Source: Deltaproteobacteria bacterium
GTDB taxonomy: Bacteria; Desulfobacterota; BSN033; UBA1163
Direction: 5' to 3'
Assembly: GCA_020059605.1 (NCBI GenBank)
Contig: JAGVBT010000162.1
Coordinates: 1 to 47,450, forward strand
Length of the DNA: 47,450 bases
The notes under the pieces were generated by a model. The model was not told the origin of the DNA and ran no database searches. It saw only the letters and a program-made list of their open reading frames with translations. Within the stretch, counting starts at the first letter, position 1, and every line of letters starts with the position of its first letter. Positions 5,322 to 13,231 of the stretch are shown here, in pieces. The translations under genes and the position numbers were made by a program.

Positions 5322-8300
5322 CTTATCCAGCGCCTCCCTCACTTTCCTCGATAATCCCTCCACCGTAAATGGCTTCTGCAAAAACTGAATCCCCGGCTCC
5401 AATACCCCATGATGCAAGATCGCATTGTCCGTATACCCGGACATGTAGAGAACCTTCGCCTCAGGGTGTATCTCCTTCAGTCGCTCCGCTAACTTGCGGC
5501 CGCTCATCCCAGGCATCACCACATCGGTCAGAATGAGATGAATCGGCTCCTTATATTTCTCACAGAGCATAAAGGCCTTGCCCCCATCCTCTGCCTCCAA
5601 TACCTTATACCCCTGCCTCTTCAATATCCTCACCGCAAGCTTCCGAACCGTCTCCTCATCCTCCACCACCAAGACCGTCTCGCTCCCCCGGGGGATCTCC
5701 CGAATCTCCTCCTCCCTCAACTCCTCCAAAGGCTCATCCACCTGCGGCAAATAGACCTTAAACGTCGTCCCCTGACCCGGCTCACTATAAACCCAGATGT
5801 TTCCCCCGCTCTGCTTCACAATCCCATAAACCGTCGATAACCCCAACCCTGTTCCTTTGCCCATCTCCTTGGTCGTAAAGAAGGGCTCAAAGAGTCGTTC
5901 TTTTACCTCCGGTGTCATCCCCATCCCCGTATCACTCACCGACAGCATCACATATGAACCTGGCTTCACCGCTATGTGCCTCCTGGCATACTCCTCGTCC
6001 AACTCCACGTTGGCGGTCTCAATGGTCAGTTTGCCCCCCTCAGGCATCGCATCCCTCGCATTGACCGCCAGGTTCATCAACACCTGCTCTATCTGACCGG
6101 GATCGGCCTTTACTTTCCCAAGGAGCTCGGCAGGAATAACCTCCAGTGCAATATCCTCCCCGATGACCCGCCGAAGCATCTTATCCAGCTTCCCCAATAT
6201 CTGGTTCAAATCCAATACTTTCATCTCTAAAATCTGCTTTCGGCTGAAGGCCAAAAGCTGGCGCGTCAGGTCCGCCGCCCTGTCCGAAGCCCTCCGGATC
6301 TCTTCGAGATTCGTTTTCAAGGGATCTCCCTCCTGAAGATCAAGAAGCGAAAGTTGGGCGCTTCCCGAGATGATCGTCAACAGGTTGTTAAAGTCATGCG
6401 CAATCCCCCCGGCCAACTGCCCGATCGCCTCCATCTTCTGAGACTGCCGAAGCTGCTCCTGAAGGGCCGCCATCTCCTGCTCCGCAAGCTTGCGCTCGGT
6501 GATGTCAGAAGCAGTACCGCGATAACCGGAAACATCTCCGTCCTTATTGAACATGGGAATACCACTCACTTGTTGCCAGAATACCGTGCCGTCAGGACGT
6601 AATGTCTTATGTTCCAAATTACGAAACGGTTGTTTCCGGTGGGCAGATTCAGACATCAGCTTGCGAATCCGTCTTGCCTCTTCCGGCGGCATGAAATCAA
6701 AAGGCTTATGTCCCACGATATCAGCCAGGGGTCTGCCATAAATAGCCTCCATTCTCTCCGTAGCATAGCTGTATCTGGCCTGAGCATCGGTTTCCCAGAC
6801 ATATTCGGATGAGGCTTCGGCTATGTTGCGGAAACGTTCCTCACTCTTACGCAGCGCATCCTCCGTTTTTTTTCGTTCAATAAAAAGCTGGGCATTGGCA
6901 ATAGCGCCAGCAATCTGATGACTTACTCTTTCAGCCAGTTTGACATCCCTATCCCCATAGGCATAGGGTTTCATGGATCTAAAAAGTAGCCCTCCTATGA
7001 TTTGCCCCTTTGAGAATAAGGGGACATCCATGATCGATCGAAATCCAGCCTCAAAGGTAGACACCAGTTTAGGGAAATGGACTCTCACCTCGTTTGGGTC
7101 TTCTGTCTGTATAAGAAAGGTAGACGTATTACGTATCATCTCGGCTAAGGCAGTGCCTTCAAGTGGGTAAGGGATACCAACTTGACGATCCGGAACTTCC
7201 TTGCCCGTCATGTAGGTTGAAATTCCCGTCCCCTTCTCAAGATTAACAATACTAATCGAAATACGATCAAAGGGAATCAGTTTTTGCACCTCTTTGGCAA
7301 AAGTTTCATACACTTGATCAATATCAAGGGTTGAGCTGATAATCCGGCTAATCTCTGCCATGATGGCATTCTCCTGAACCAGCCTCTTGGTCTCTTCTTC
7401 ACTCTTACTGAGCTCCTCCTCGGCCCGCTTGCGCTCGGTAATATCCCTTACCCAGACCTGAATTCCCGGGTCATCTCCGAACATGATCCTTCGGGCCAGA
7501 ACTTCCCCATCAAAGGAAGAACCGTCTTTGCGTTGTAATTTGACCTGATATTGGGAGGGAACCGCTTCTCCCCGCATTCTCTCGTTTGCCCGTTCTCTTG
7601 TTAATTTCTGATAGTCAGGGTGGTAAACTAACCAGTGATCTTTCCCTTCCAACTCGCCCCGATTATAACCGAGCATCTCGGACAGAGGCCGATTGGCAAA
7701 AGTAATCTTAGACCCTTTTTGGATAAAGATCCCATCAAAGCTTTCTTCGACCAAAGTTCGATATCGTTCCTCACTTTCTTTCAGCGCCCGTTGTGCCGCG
7801 CGCTCCTCAGTTTGATCCCGGAAGACCAGCACCACGCCGGTGATTGTCCCCTGCTCATCGCGGATGGGGGCGCCACTGTCGCCAATGAAACGCTCTTTGC
7901 CATCTCTGGCAATGAGCAGGGTATGGTGATCCAGCCCGACTACGAGCCCTTCCCGCAAAACCCGCTCCACAGGATGATCACCCGTCTGTCGCGTCTCCTC
8001 GTTGATAATATGGAAGATCTCTTCAACGGGTTTACCCCGGGCCTCGTCCTGGGTCCATCCGGTGAGTGATTCGGCCACAGGGTTCATCTGTTTCACCCGG
8101 CCTTCGGAGTCTGTGGCAATCACAGCGTCACCAGCGCTCATCAACGTCACACGATGCTCCTCTTCGCTTGCCCGTAGGGCGGCTTCCGACTGGTATAAAG
8201 CCCGATAGTGGGCTTTCTGGTTCCGTTGATAGACGACAAAGCTGGCAGCGCCAACAAAAGCGACCAGGCCCAGAAGCAGTCCCAGGATGAGGACGGAGCG

Positions 8301-9209
8301 GAACCGCCACACGGCAAAGGCCTCTGCTTTGTCCTTCTTGGCAACCATGAACCAGGGCGAATCCGGGATGGCCTTCAAAACCGCCAGCACCTCCGCCCCG
8401 CGGTAATCCCTCCCCTGCACAACACCTTCTCTGCCCAGCGCGGCCATGACCGCCGGCACGTCGGTGCGGCTCAATGGAATGCGAAGTGCAAGCCCCGCAT
8501 CCGGCTGGTGGCGCAGGTTGTTCAGGAAGAGCACGTCTTCGCCGTCGCGTCGCACGATCAGGGTTTCGGCAGTCTCGCTGGCCGTCGGCCAGGACTCAAT
8601 CAGGGGATAGAGAAACTGCCGGGCGTCGCTAACCAGAATGACTGCGCCGATGGACCCTTGAGTCTGTCCCCTCACCAGGAGCGGAGCAACCACGTTGATA
8701 TGGGGAAATGGCTCGATTTTTTCGATATGCAGATCGGTGAGCAGGGGCTTGCGGTCACGCATCGCCGCAGTCAGCGTCGATAGGGTTTCGCCACCGACTG
8801 CGCCTCTGACGCCACTGAGGCTTAAGCGCACCTCCCCGTCAGGGGCCACAAGGAGGACGTCGGAATAACGATAGTGCTCATGTAAAGCCCTGAAGCGTGA
8901 AAGGATAGCGTCGGCATCCTCGGCCCTTGTGCCTGCCTGCTGATGCGACGGCGCAGGCTGGCTGGCCAGAAAGCGCGCCACGCCTTCGATCAGGAAGGGG
9001 CTGTGCATCAGTATGGCGCCGTCTGCCAGACGGTCGGCCCGCCACTGGACAATCTGGCTTGCCTTGAGCTCTGCGATGGCGAAAAGATCGTTTTCAACCT
9101 CTTGTCGAAGGTGCCGCTCCTGGGTGCGGTAGAACCACACACCACAGGCAAGCACAGCCAGAAATACCAGCGCCAGAACCGCCATCACCCAACGTGGAAA
9201 TGTTTTCAT
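5319..9209 (-). CDS. Hybrid sensor histidine kinase (PAS-PAS-GAF-PAS-HisKA-HATPase-REC)
   Basis: A 1296-residue inner-membrane sensor. TM1 is at about 8-27 and TM2 about 306-328, enclosing a periplasmic sensor domain of roughly 275 residues (Cache-like by size and placement). The cytoplasmic order is PAS (about 345-465), PAS (about 480-595, ending DITERKRAEEEL), GAF (about 620-775), PAS (about 785-905), HisKA with the phospho-His in GGIAHDFNNLL (about 940), a HATPase with N box NLAVNARDAM and G boxes SDTGMGM and GTGLGLS, then a C-terminal receiver with LTDVVMPGMSG and QKPF. All catalytic residues look present. GGAGGTCC lies 7 nt before the ATG. It may pass phosphate to a separate response regulator; none is adjacent. 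Confidence 0.93.
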   Translation of the reverse strand: MKTFPRWVMAVLALVFLAVLACGVWFYRTQERHLRQEVENDLFAIAELKASQIVQWRADRLADGAILMHSPFLIEGVARFLASQPAPSHQQAGTRAEDADAILSRFRALHEHYRYSDVLLVAPDGEVRLSLSGVRGAVGGETLSTLTAAMRDRKPLLTDLHIEKIEPFPHINVVAPLLVRGQTQGSIGAVILVSDARQFLYPLIESWPTASETAETLIVRRDGEDVLFLNNLRHQPDAGLALRIPLSRTDVPAVMAALGREGVVQGRDYRGAEVLAVLKAIPDSPWFMVAKKDKAEAFAVWRFRSVLILGLLLGLVAFVGAASFVVYQRNQKAHYRALYQSEAALRASEEEHRVTLMSAGDAVIATDSEGRVKQMNPVAESLTGWTQDEARGKPVEEIFHIINEETRQTGDHPVERVLREGLVVGLDHHTLLIARDGKERFIGDSGAPIRDEQGTITGVVLVFRDQTEERAAQRALKESEERYRTLVEESFDGIFIQKGSKITFANRPLSEMLGYNRGELEGKDHWLVYHPDYQKLTRERANERMRGEAVPSQYQVKLQRKDGSSFDGEVLARRIMFGDDPGIQVWVRDITERKRAEEELSKSEEETKRLVQENAIMAEISRIISSTLDIDQVYETFAKEVQKLIPFDRISISIVNLEKGTGISTYMTGKEVPDRQVGIPYPLEGTALAEMIRNTSTFLIQTEDPNEVRVHFPKLVSTFEAGFRSIMDVPLFSKGQIIGGLLFRSMKPYAYGDRDVKLAERVSHQIAGAIANAQLFIERKKTEDALRKSEERFRNIAEASSEYVWETDAQARYSYATERMEAIYGRPLADIVGHKPFDFMPPEEARRIRKLMSESAHRKQPFRNLEHKTLRPDGTVFWQQVSGIPMFNKDGDVSGYRGTASDITERKLAEQEMAALQEQLRQSQKMEAIGQLAGGIAHDFNNLLTIISGSAQLSLLDLQEGDPLKTNLEEIRRASDRAADLTRQLLAFSRKQILEMKVLDLNQILGKLDKMLRRVIGEDIALEVIPAELLGKVKADPGQIEQVLMNLAVNARDAMPEGGKLTIETANVELDEEYARRHIAVKPGSYVMLSVSDTGMGMTPEVKERLFEPFFTTKEMGKGTGLGLSTVYGIVKQSGGNIWVYSEPGQGTTFKVYLPQVDEPLEELREEEIREIPRGSETVLVVEDEETVRKLAVRILKRQGYKVLEAEDGGKAFMLCEKYKEPIHLILTDVVMPGMSGRKLAERLKEIHPEAKVLYMSGYTDNAILHHGVLEPGIQFLQKPFTVEGLSRKVREALDK

Positions 9210-9379
9210 AACAATGGACCTCCATTTATAAGGCGCTTGTCATTGTTCATTCTTCGGTTTATGGAAACTGTCCGTCAAGATTAACGTATCAATACTCTGC
9301 TAAATATTACAGAAGGCGGACCCACTCCTGGTGGGCGAGTCGCAACGACAGGAATCCAGAATCTTTTGAAATTACTGGA

Positions 9380-9397
9380 CTCCCGCCTTCGCGGGAG
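9380..9397. repeat. Palindromic repeat CTCCCGC-cttc-GCGGGAG
   Basis: A perfect 7-bp stem with a tetraloop in the 217-bp gap between the two sensor genes. The surrounding text (9310-9410) looks like a degraded dispersed repeat, and no gene is seen there. Confidence 0.5.
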
Positions 9398-9426
9398 TGA
9401 CGAACGGAGGATTATTGGAGGTTCCC

Positions 9427-11049
9427 TTAAATCTCACCCGGATAAAGCTTCTTAAAACACTCCGGGCAGATGCCGTGGGTGAATTCGGCTTCCGAATGGT
9501 CCCTTATGTAAGATTCGATTTGTCTCCAGTAACCCTTGTCGTCCCTGATCTTTTTACACGAGGCGCAGATGGGCAGCAACCCGCTCAGGGTTTTCACCTT
9601 CTCCAGGGCCTCTTTCATCTCGCCGATGAGCTTCTCCCGATCCTCCTCCGCCCGCTTCCGCTCGGTGATATCGAGCGAGGTTGAAAGCATGCACTTCTCT
9701 CCTGCAATCTCAATGATCTCTGCAGAAAATAGAATATCCAGAAGCTCCCCTGACTTTTTACGGCGTTTCACCTCTCTGTTTTTAACAAACCCTTTCTCCT
9801 GCAATTCAGAAATGATAAGCATACGGTCTTCGGGATTGGCCCAAATTTTCAATTCAAGGGCTGTTTTTCCAATAACCTCCTCCCGGGTAAACCCCACACT
9901 CTTGAGAAAAGCCTCGTTCACTTCAATATAACGTCCATCCTCATAGGAGCTGATCACCACCCAGGCAGGACTGGATTGAAAAGCCTTTGAAAACTTTTCC
10001 TCCGAGAGTCTAAGAGCCTCTTCCCCCCTCTTGCGGTCAATGACCCCGGTCATGATTCTGGCTGTGGCCTGGAGAAGAGCCACATCCTCCGTGGGCCATT
10101 GCCGGTGTCGCTGGCATTCATCAAAGCCAATGAAGCCATAGTAGCATCCGGCTACGAAGAGCGGAACGACCAGGAGGGAAAGGATGCCCTGCGGTCGCAG
10201 GATATCTTTGACTCCTTCGTCGGGAATATCCTCAACATCCGCATAGTTGATGACCCGGCCCTTCTTCAGCATATCCATCCACCAGGGGACATTCCCCGAT
10301 GGAACCCCTTGCAGATTCTCCTTCTGGGGAATTACTCCCAGAGCAGTCCACTCGAATGTGTTGTCCATGGTGTCCGTTTCGTGGCGATGCTCGAAGATGT
10401 AGACGCGGCTCATGCCCAGCGCCTCGCCTATCGCCTTCACACATTCGTTCTGGAAAACATCTACATTGTCCGTCTCCATCGTTAGCGCAGAAACGCGGGA
10501 GAGCAGTTGTTCGTAAGTCAGTCTCTTCCGGATTGTCTCCTCCGCCCGCTTGCGGTCGGTGATATCCTCAAGCGTCAAGACAGCGAAGCGGCTTCTATGG
10601 AATTCAATGGCATTGGCTGCAAATTTGACCCAAAAAGGAGCGCTTCGCCCTTCCACCATCAACATCGCCTCTCCCTGAACTCCGGGTACACCCTCCCTGA
10701 TGATCCCGGTCAGACCGGTGTAAATCGGACACTGCGGACAATCCCTGCCGTTTCCACACCCTCGTGGATCGTCATACCGGTTGACGCAATGGATAAAATT
10801 GCCACAGCGCTTCTCTCCCAGATCCTCAAGTTTAATCCCGCACAGCGCCTCGGCCGCTGGATTGGCATAAGCAATATTGAGGGCTCCATCGAAGACCAGC
10901 ATCCCCACGGATGTGGCATCCATGACCGCTTTCAGATTACGCTGCTCCTGCTGAAACGCCTCCTCCGGTCGCTTGCGCTCCGTCAATTTCTGCCGAACTT
11001 CTCGTGGATTTGAACCTCTAAGTGATTCTCCTTTTCTGTCACTTTTCAT
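9427..11049 (-). CDS. PAS-GAF-PAS sensor protein without kinase output
   Basis: 540 residues, soluble. PAS1 (about 30-165) carries a Cys-rich insert (C, HC, CG, DCPQCPI) that could bind a metal or cluster. GAF is at about 190-345 and PAS2 about 355-475 (ends DITERKRAEEDR). After a short helix the C-terminus has CASCKKIRD (C-x2-C) and GICPECFKK (C-x2-C), a zinc-ribbon-like module often found at the end of PAS proteins. No HisKA, HATPase, GGDEF or EAL is present, so output must be through protein contact. The ATG follows GGAAGG, which lies in a tandem 17-bp duplication. It probably works with the adjacent hybrid kinase; inferred from position. Confidence 0.85.
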   Translation of the reverse strand: MKSDRKGESLRGSNPREVRQKLTERKRPEEAFQQEQRNLKAVMDATSVGMLVFDGALNIAYANPAAEALCGIKLEDLGEKRCGNFIHCVNRYDDPRGCGNGRDCPQCPIYTGLTGIIREGVPGVQGEAMLMVEGRSAPFWVKFAANAIEFHRSRFAVLTLEDITDRKRAEETIRKRLTYEQLLSRVSALTMETDNVDVFQNECVKAIGEALGMSRVYIFEHRHETDTMDNTFEWTALGVIPQKENLQGVPSGNVPWWMDMLKKGRVINYADVEDIPDEGVKDILRPQGILSLLVVPLFVAGCYYGFIGFDECQRHRQWPTEDVALLQATARIMTGVIDRKRGEEALRLSEEKFSKAFQSSPAWVVISSYEDGRYIEVNEAFLKSVGFTREEVIGKTALELKIWANPEDRMLIISELQEKGFVKNREVKRRKKSGELLDILFSAEIIEIAGEKCMLSTSLDITERKRAEEDREKLIGEMKEALEKVKTLSGLLPICASCKKIRDDKGYWRQIESYIRDHSEAEFTHGICPECFKKLYPGEI

Positions 11050-11050
11050 C

Positions 11051-11084
11051 CGGAACCTTCCTTAAAACGGAACCTTCCTTAAAA
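11051..11084. repeat. Perfect 17-bp tandem duplication at a ribosome site
   Basis: Two exact copies of cggaaccttccttaaaa (11051-11067, 11068-11084). On the minus strand each contains AAGGAAGG, so the PAS-GAF-PAS gene has two Shine-Dalgarno-like sites. Confidence 0.9.
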
Positions 11085-11144
11085 TCACTATGATATCCAA
11101 CACGTCATCTGCGGTATTTTCTCTTTCAGACCGCTTCGACTCTT

Positions 11145-11286
11145 AACCCCGTTAGAGTGTCTCAGACGCTCCAAGGGGATGGCTCACCCCGTAAGACCTT
11201 CGGCCTCTTACGGGGCTCACATGGAGCAAGCCCCGATAGAAGCTAAGCTTCGCACGAGGCAAGCAGCGGGGCTTTCTAACGGGGTT
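11145..11286. repeat. 142-bp element bounded by 12-bp inverted repeats
   Basis: aaccccgttaga (11145-11156) and its exact complement tctaacggggtt (11275-11286) enclose an inner hairpin with arms CCCCGTAAGA / TCTTACGGGG (about 11187-11214). The right end abuts the stop codon of the AbiEii-like gene. The arm CTTTCTAACGGGG recurs at 43.07 kb. No coding sequence is inside, so it looks like a non-autonomous palindromic element. Confidence 0.7.
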
Positions 11287-11978
11287 TATACCTCATCCAC
11301 GCCAACGATCCGATCGAAGATCAGCATTGCGTATCTGACACAGGCGGTCTTGACCGTCTCCCAGTTCTGCCAGCGGAGATCAAGGTTCTTGTATTCGGTA
11401 AGCTGCAACTCTTCAAGATCATAGGGGAGTGGATTTGCAAGCTGTATCTGCAACTGCTGCAACGCCGATTCCTCATTGGGTTGTGGATAGAGACGATCGA
11501 AAACCCGCATTGCCTCTAACATTTTCTCGTCATCCATGTGATCAGCTAAAGCCACGAAATCGAGATAGTCGCGGGTCGCATTTCGCTTAAGGATTAACAC
11601 TCCCTTGATTCGCAATATCTCGGCTTGTGTCGGAATGGTTATCCTTTGGCCCAGGTACTCGATATGGGTGGTTTCCAGCGGTTCCTCCCGAATCAACTGC
11701 CTCACTCCGGTTTCGATACCGTCCAGACTTCCGAGAATCTGCACGGGACGCTTGATGCGTGCTGTTTTCCACCCCGCAACCGACTCCAACTCGGCAAGTA
11801 CTTGGTCGAAGCGCTGGTGGAGATCGGATAGGACATGATTGGCATCTGTGGACAACCGATGGTCAGCATACAAAGCAGCGGCCGTTCCACCTACAAGGAC
11901 GGCTTCCGGAAGAATTCGCTGCAGACGGGCGGCAGTGGAAAGAACTTGTTCCCAATCAGGTAAGGTGTTGTTCGACAT
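11286..11978 (-). CDS. AbiEii-type nucleotidyltransferase (putative toxin)
   Basis: About 230 residues. The N-terminal region has the family pattern VLVGGTAAALYADHR followed by LSTDANH, a helical middle, and a conserved-looking AEILRIKGVLILKRNATRDYLDFVAL segment typical of AbiEii/MenT-like nucleotidyltransferases. The usual D-x-D metal pair appears as D-A-N, so the second aspartate is Asn and catalysis may be altered. The ATG at 11978 is preferred (GGAAG just upstream); it overlaps the end of the small upstream gene by 23 bp, the arrangement expected of a toxin-antitoxin pair. Activity is not shown by sequence alone. Confidence 0.75.
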   Translation of the reverse strand: MSNNTLPDWEQVLSTAARLQRILPEAVLVGGTAAALYADHRLSTDANHVLSDLHQRFDQVLAELESVAGWKTARIKRPVQILGSLDGIETGVRQLIREEPLETTHIEYLGQRITIPTQAEILRIKGVLILKRNATRDYLDFVALADHMDDEKMLEAMRVFDRLYPQPNEESALQQLQIQLANPLPYDLEELQLTEYKNLDLRWQNWETVKTACVRYAMLIFDRIVGVDEV

Positions 11979-12177
11979 AATGCTTCCAAAAATGGTAGCG
12001 CTGGGCATAGGGGTCAGCGATGTGCGCCAGGCACACCCGCAGCACCTTTTCCAATAACGCCGGGGCCTGGAGGACCGCCCGACGCAACTCCGCCCAATCT
12101 CGGCGTTTGCCGCGAGCGATCACATCATCAATGGCGGCGAGAGTGAATTGTTGATGGGTAAGATGACGATGCAACAT
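11956..12177 (-). CDS. Small partner of the AbiEii-like protein (putative antitoxin)
   Basis: 73 residues, helical, with many Arg and Leu (ELRRAVLQAPALLEKVLRVCLAH). It precedes and overlaps the nucleotidyltransferase gene, as small partner genes of AbiEii-like proteins usually do. No DNA-binding motif is obvious. Its ATG coincides with the predicted transcription start, so the mRNA may be leaderless. Function is inferred from gene order. Confidence 0.65.
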   Translation of the reverse strand: MLHRHLTHQQFTLAAIDDVIARGKRRDWAELRRAVLQAPALLEKVLRVCLAHIADPYAQRYHFWKHYVEQHLT

Positions 12178-12183
12178 GGCAAT

Positions 12184-12212
12184 AGTATATCACGATTGCT
12201 CTGCACATTCAA
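12184..12212 (-). promoter_or_regulatory. Promoter of the AbiEii pair, probably leaderless
   Basis: On the minus strand, TTGAAT (12212-12207), 17 nt, TATACT (12189-12184). Counting 7 nt from the -10 element puts the start at 12177, the A of the ATG. Confidence 0.5.
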
Positions 12213-12219
12213 GAACGCT

Positions 12220-12243
12220 GCCAGAACGTTACCAACGTTTGGC
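12220..12243. promoter_or_regulatory. Palindrome upstream of the AbiEii-pair promoter
   Basis: gccagaacgtt / aacgtttggc is an inverted repeat with one extra base and a 3-nt centre, 8 bp upstream of the -35 element. It is a candidate operator. The rest of 12244-12571 (about 330 bp) holds the right copy of the 33-bp direct repeat at 12411 and no supported gene. Confidence 0.35.
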
Positions 12244-12410
12244 TTCTTACTTTAAAAAAAGAAATTCTTTTTCCTGCGATAAACGATACAAAGGTCCGAC
12301 CATATTTTTTCAGCTGTCTGCGCCAAGCACATTGGCTACCTCGATGTCAGAGGTATTCCCGCAAGGGACACACGATCACCACAGCGGAGGCGTGAAACCT
12401 TGCTCCACCC

Positions 12411-12443
12411 ATCTCCGTGTCTCCCCATCCCCCCTCTGCTTTA
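12411..12443. repeat. Direct repeat, right copy (pairs with 5288-5321)
   Basis: 33 bp identical to the left copy except for one missing base, in the same orientation, 7.1 kb away. Confidence 0.7.
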
Positions 12444-12571
12444 TTTTATAGAGAGCTCAGGCAAACCTCTTGTACGGTCTCCTGATGAAACAGATGGAAT
12501 TCAATTTGATGTTTCGACAGCCAATGGGTAAAATAAGGACGAAGAAACGGTTGCTTTCGGGGAGGTAACAC

Positions 12572-13198
12572 ATGGACCCTTCTGATCCCGTCTTTTCTGC
12601 CAATGAGACGTTACAGACCATTAAGAGGCGGCGCAGCATCCGGCTGTTTACCAAACAGGAGGTTCCGGATGATCTGATCCGCATTTTGCTTCAAGCGGCC
12701 AACGAAGCGCCTTCCGCCCATAACCAGCAATCATGGCGATTTATCGTCATGAGGGACCGGAAAAAACTGGGACTGGCGCATCTCACCACCATTCGGTCGG
12801 CGGAGTTTCCGCGCCCTGCCTCGACCTTGCTTCGCATGGCGGCCCGAAGCATTGCCGGGGCCCCGGCGGTCATTGCGGTAGCCAATACAGGGGACCTGAT
12901 TCGCCACGGGACGCAGCTTTTCAAAGTCGAAAAAGAAATGGCCCACGACTTTTTTCGCACAATGGAAATTCAGAGTTCCGCGGCCGCCGTTGAAAATTTG
13001 CTCCTGGCGGCCACCTCTCTCGGACTTGCCACCGTTTGGCTGGGAATTCTTTATTTAATCAAGGATGAGGTGCTCGAGTTTCTTGAAGAGCCGAAGGGAG
13101 AATTCATGGCGGTGGTTCCGGTCGGATATCCGTCAACTCCCGGACACAGGCCCCAGAAACAACCTCTGGGAATCAAAGTTCGCCATATCGATTATTAG
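12572..13198 (+). CDS. Nitroreductase-family FMN oxidoreductase
   Basis: 208 residues, normal length. The N-terminal KRRRSIRLFTKQEVPDDL and APSAHNQQSWRFIV segments are the FMN-phosphate and isoalloxazine-binding signatures; LGLATVWLG near residue 150 and the C-terminal VPVGYPS complete the family pattern. Such enzymes use NAD(P)H and FMN to reduce nitro groups, quinones or enones. GGGGAGGT lies a few nt before the ATG. Single gene; substrate unknown. Confidence 0.9.
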   Translation: MDPSDPVFSANETLQTIKRRRSIRLFTKQEVPDDLIRILLQAANEAPSAHNQQSWRFIVMRDRKKLGLAHLTTIRSAEFPRPASTLLRMAARSIAGAPAVIAVANTGDLIRHGTQLFKVEKEMAHDFFRTMEIQSSAAAVENLLLAATSLGLATVWLGILYLIKDEVLEFLEEPKGEFMAVVPVGYPSTPGHRPQKQPLGIKVRHIDY

Positions 13199-13231
13199 TG
13201 CGGCGTGAGATTCCAACCCTTAAAGGGCGTT

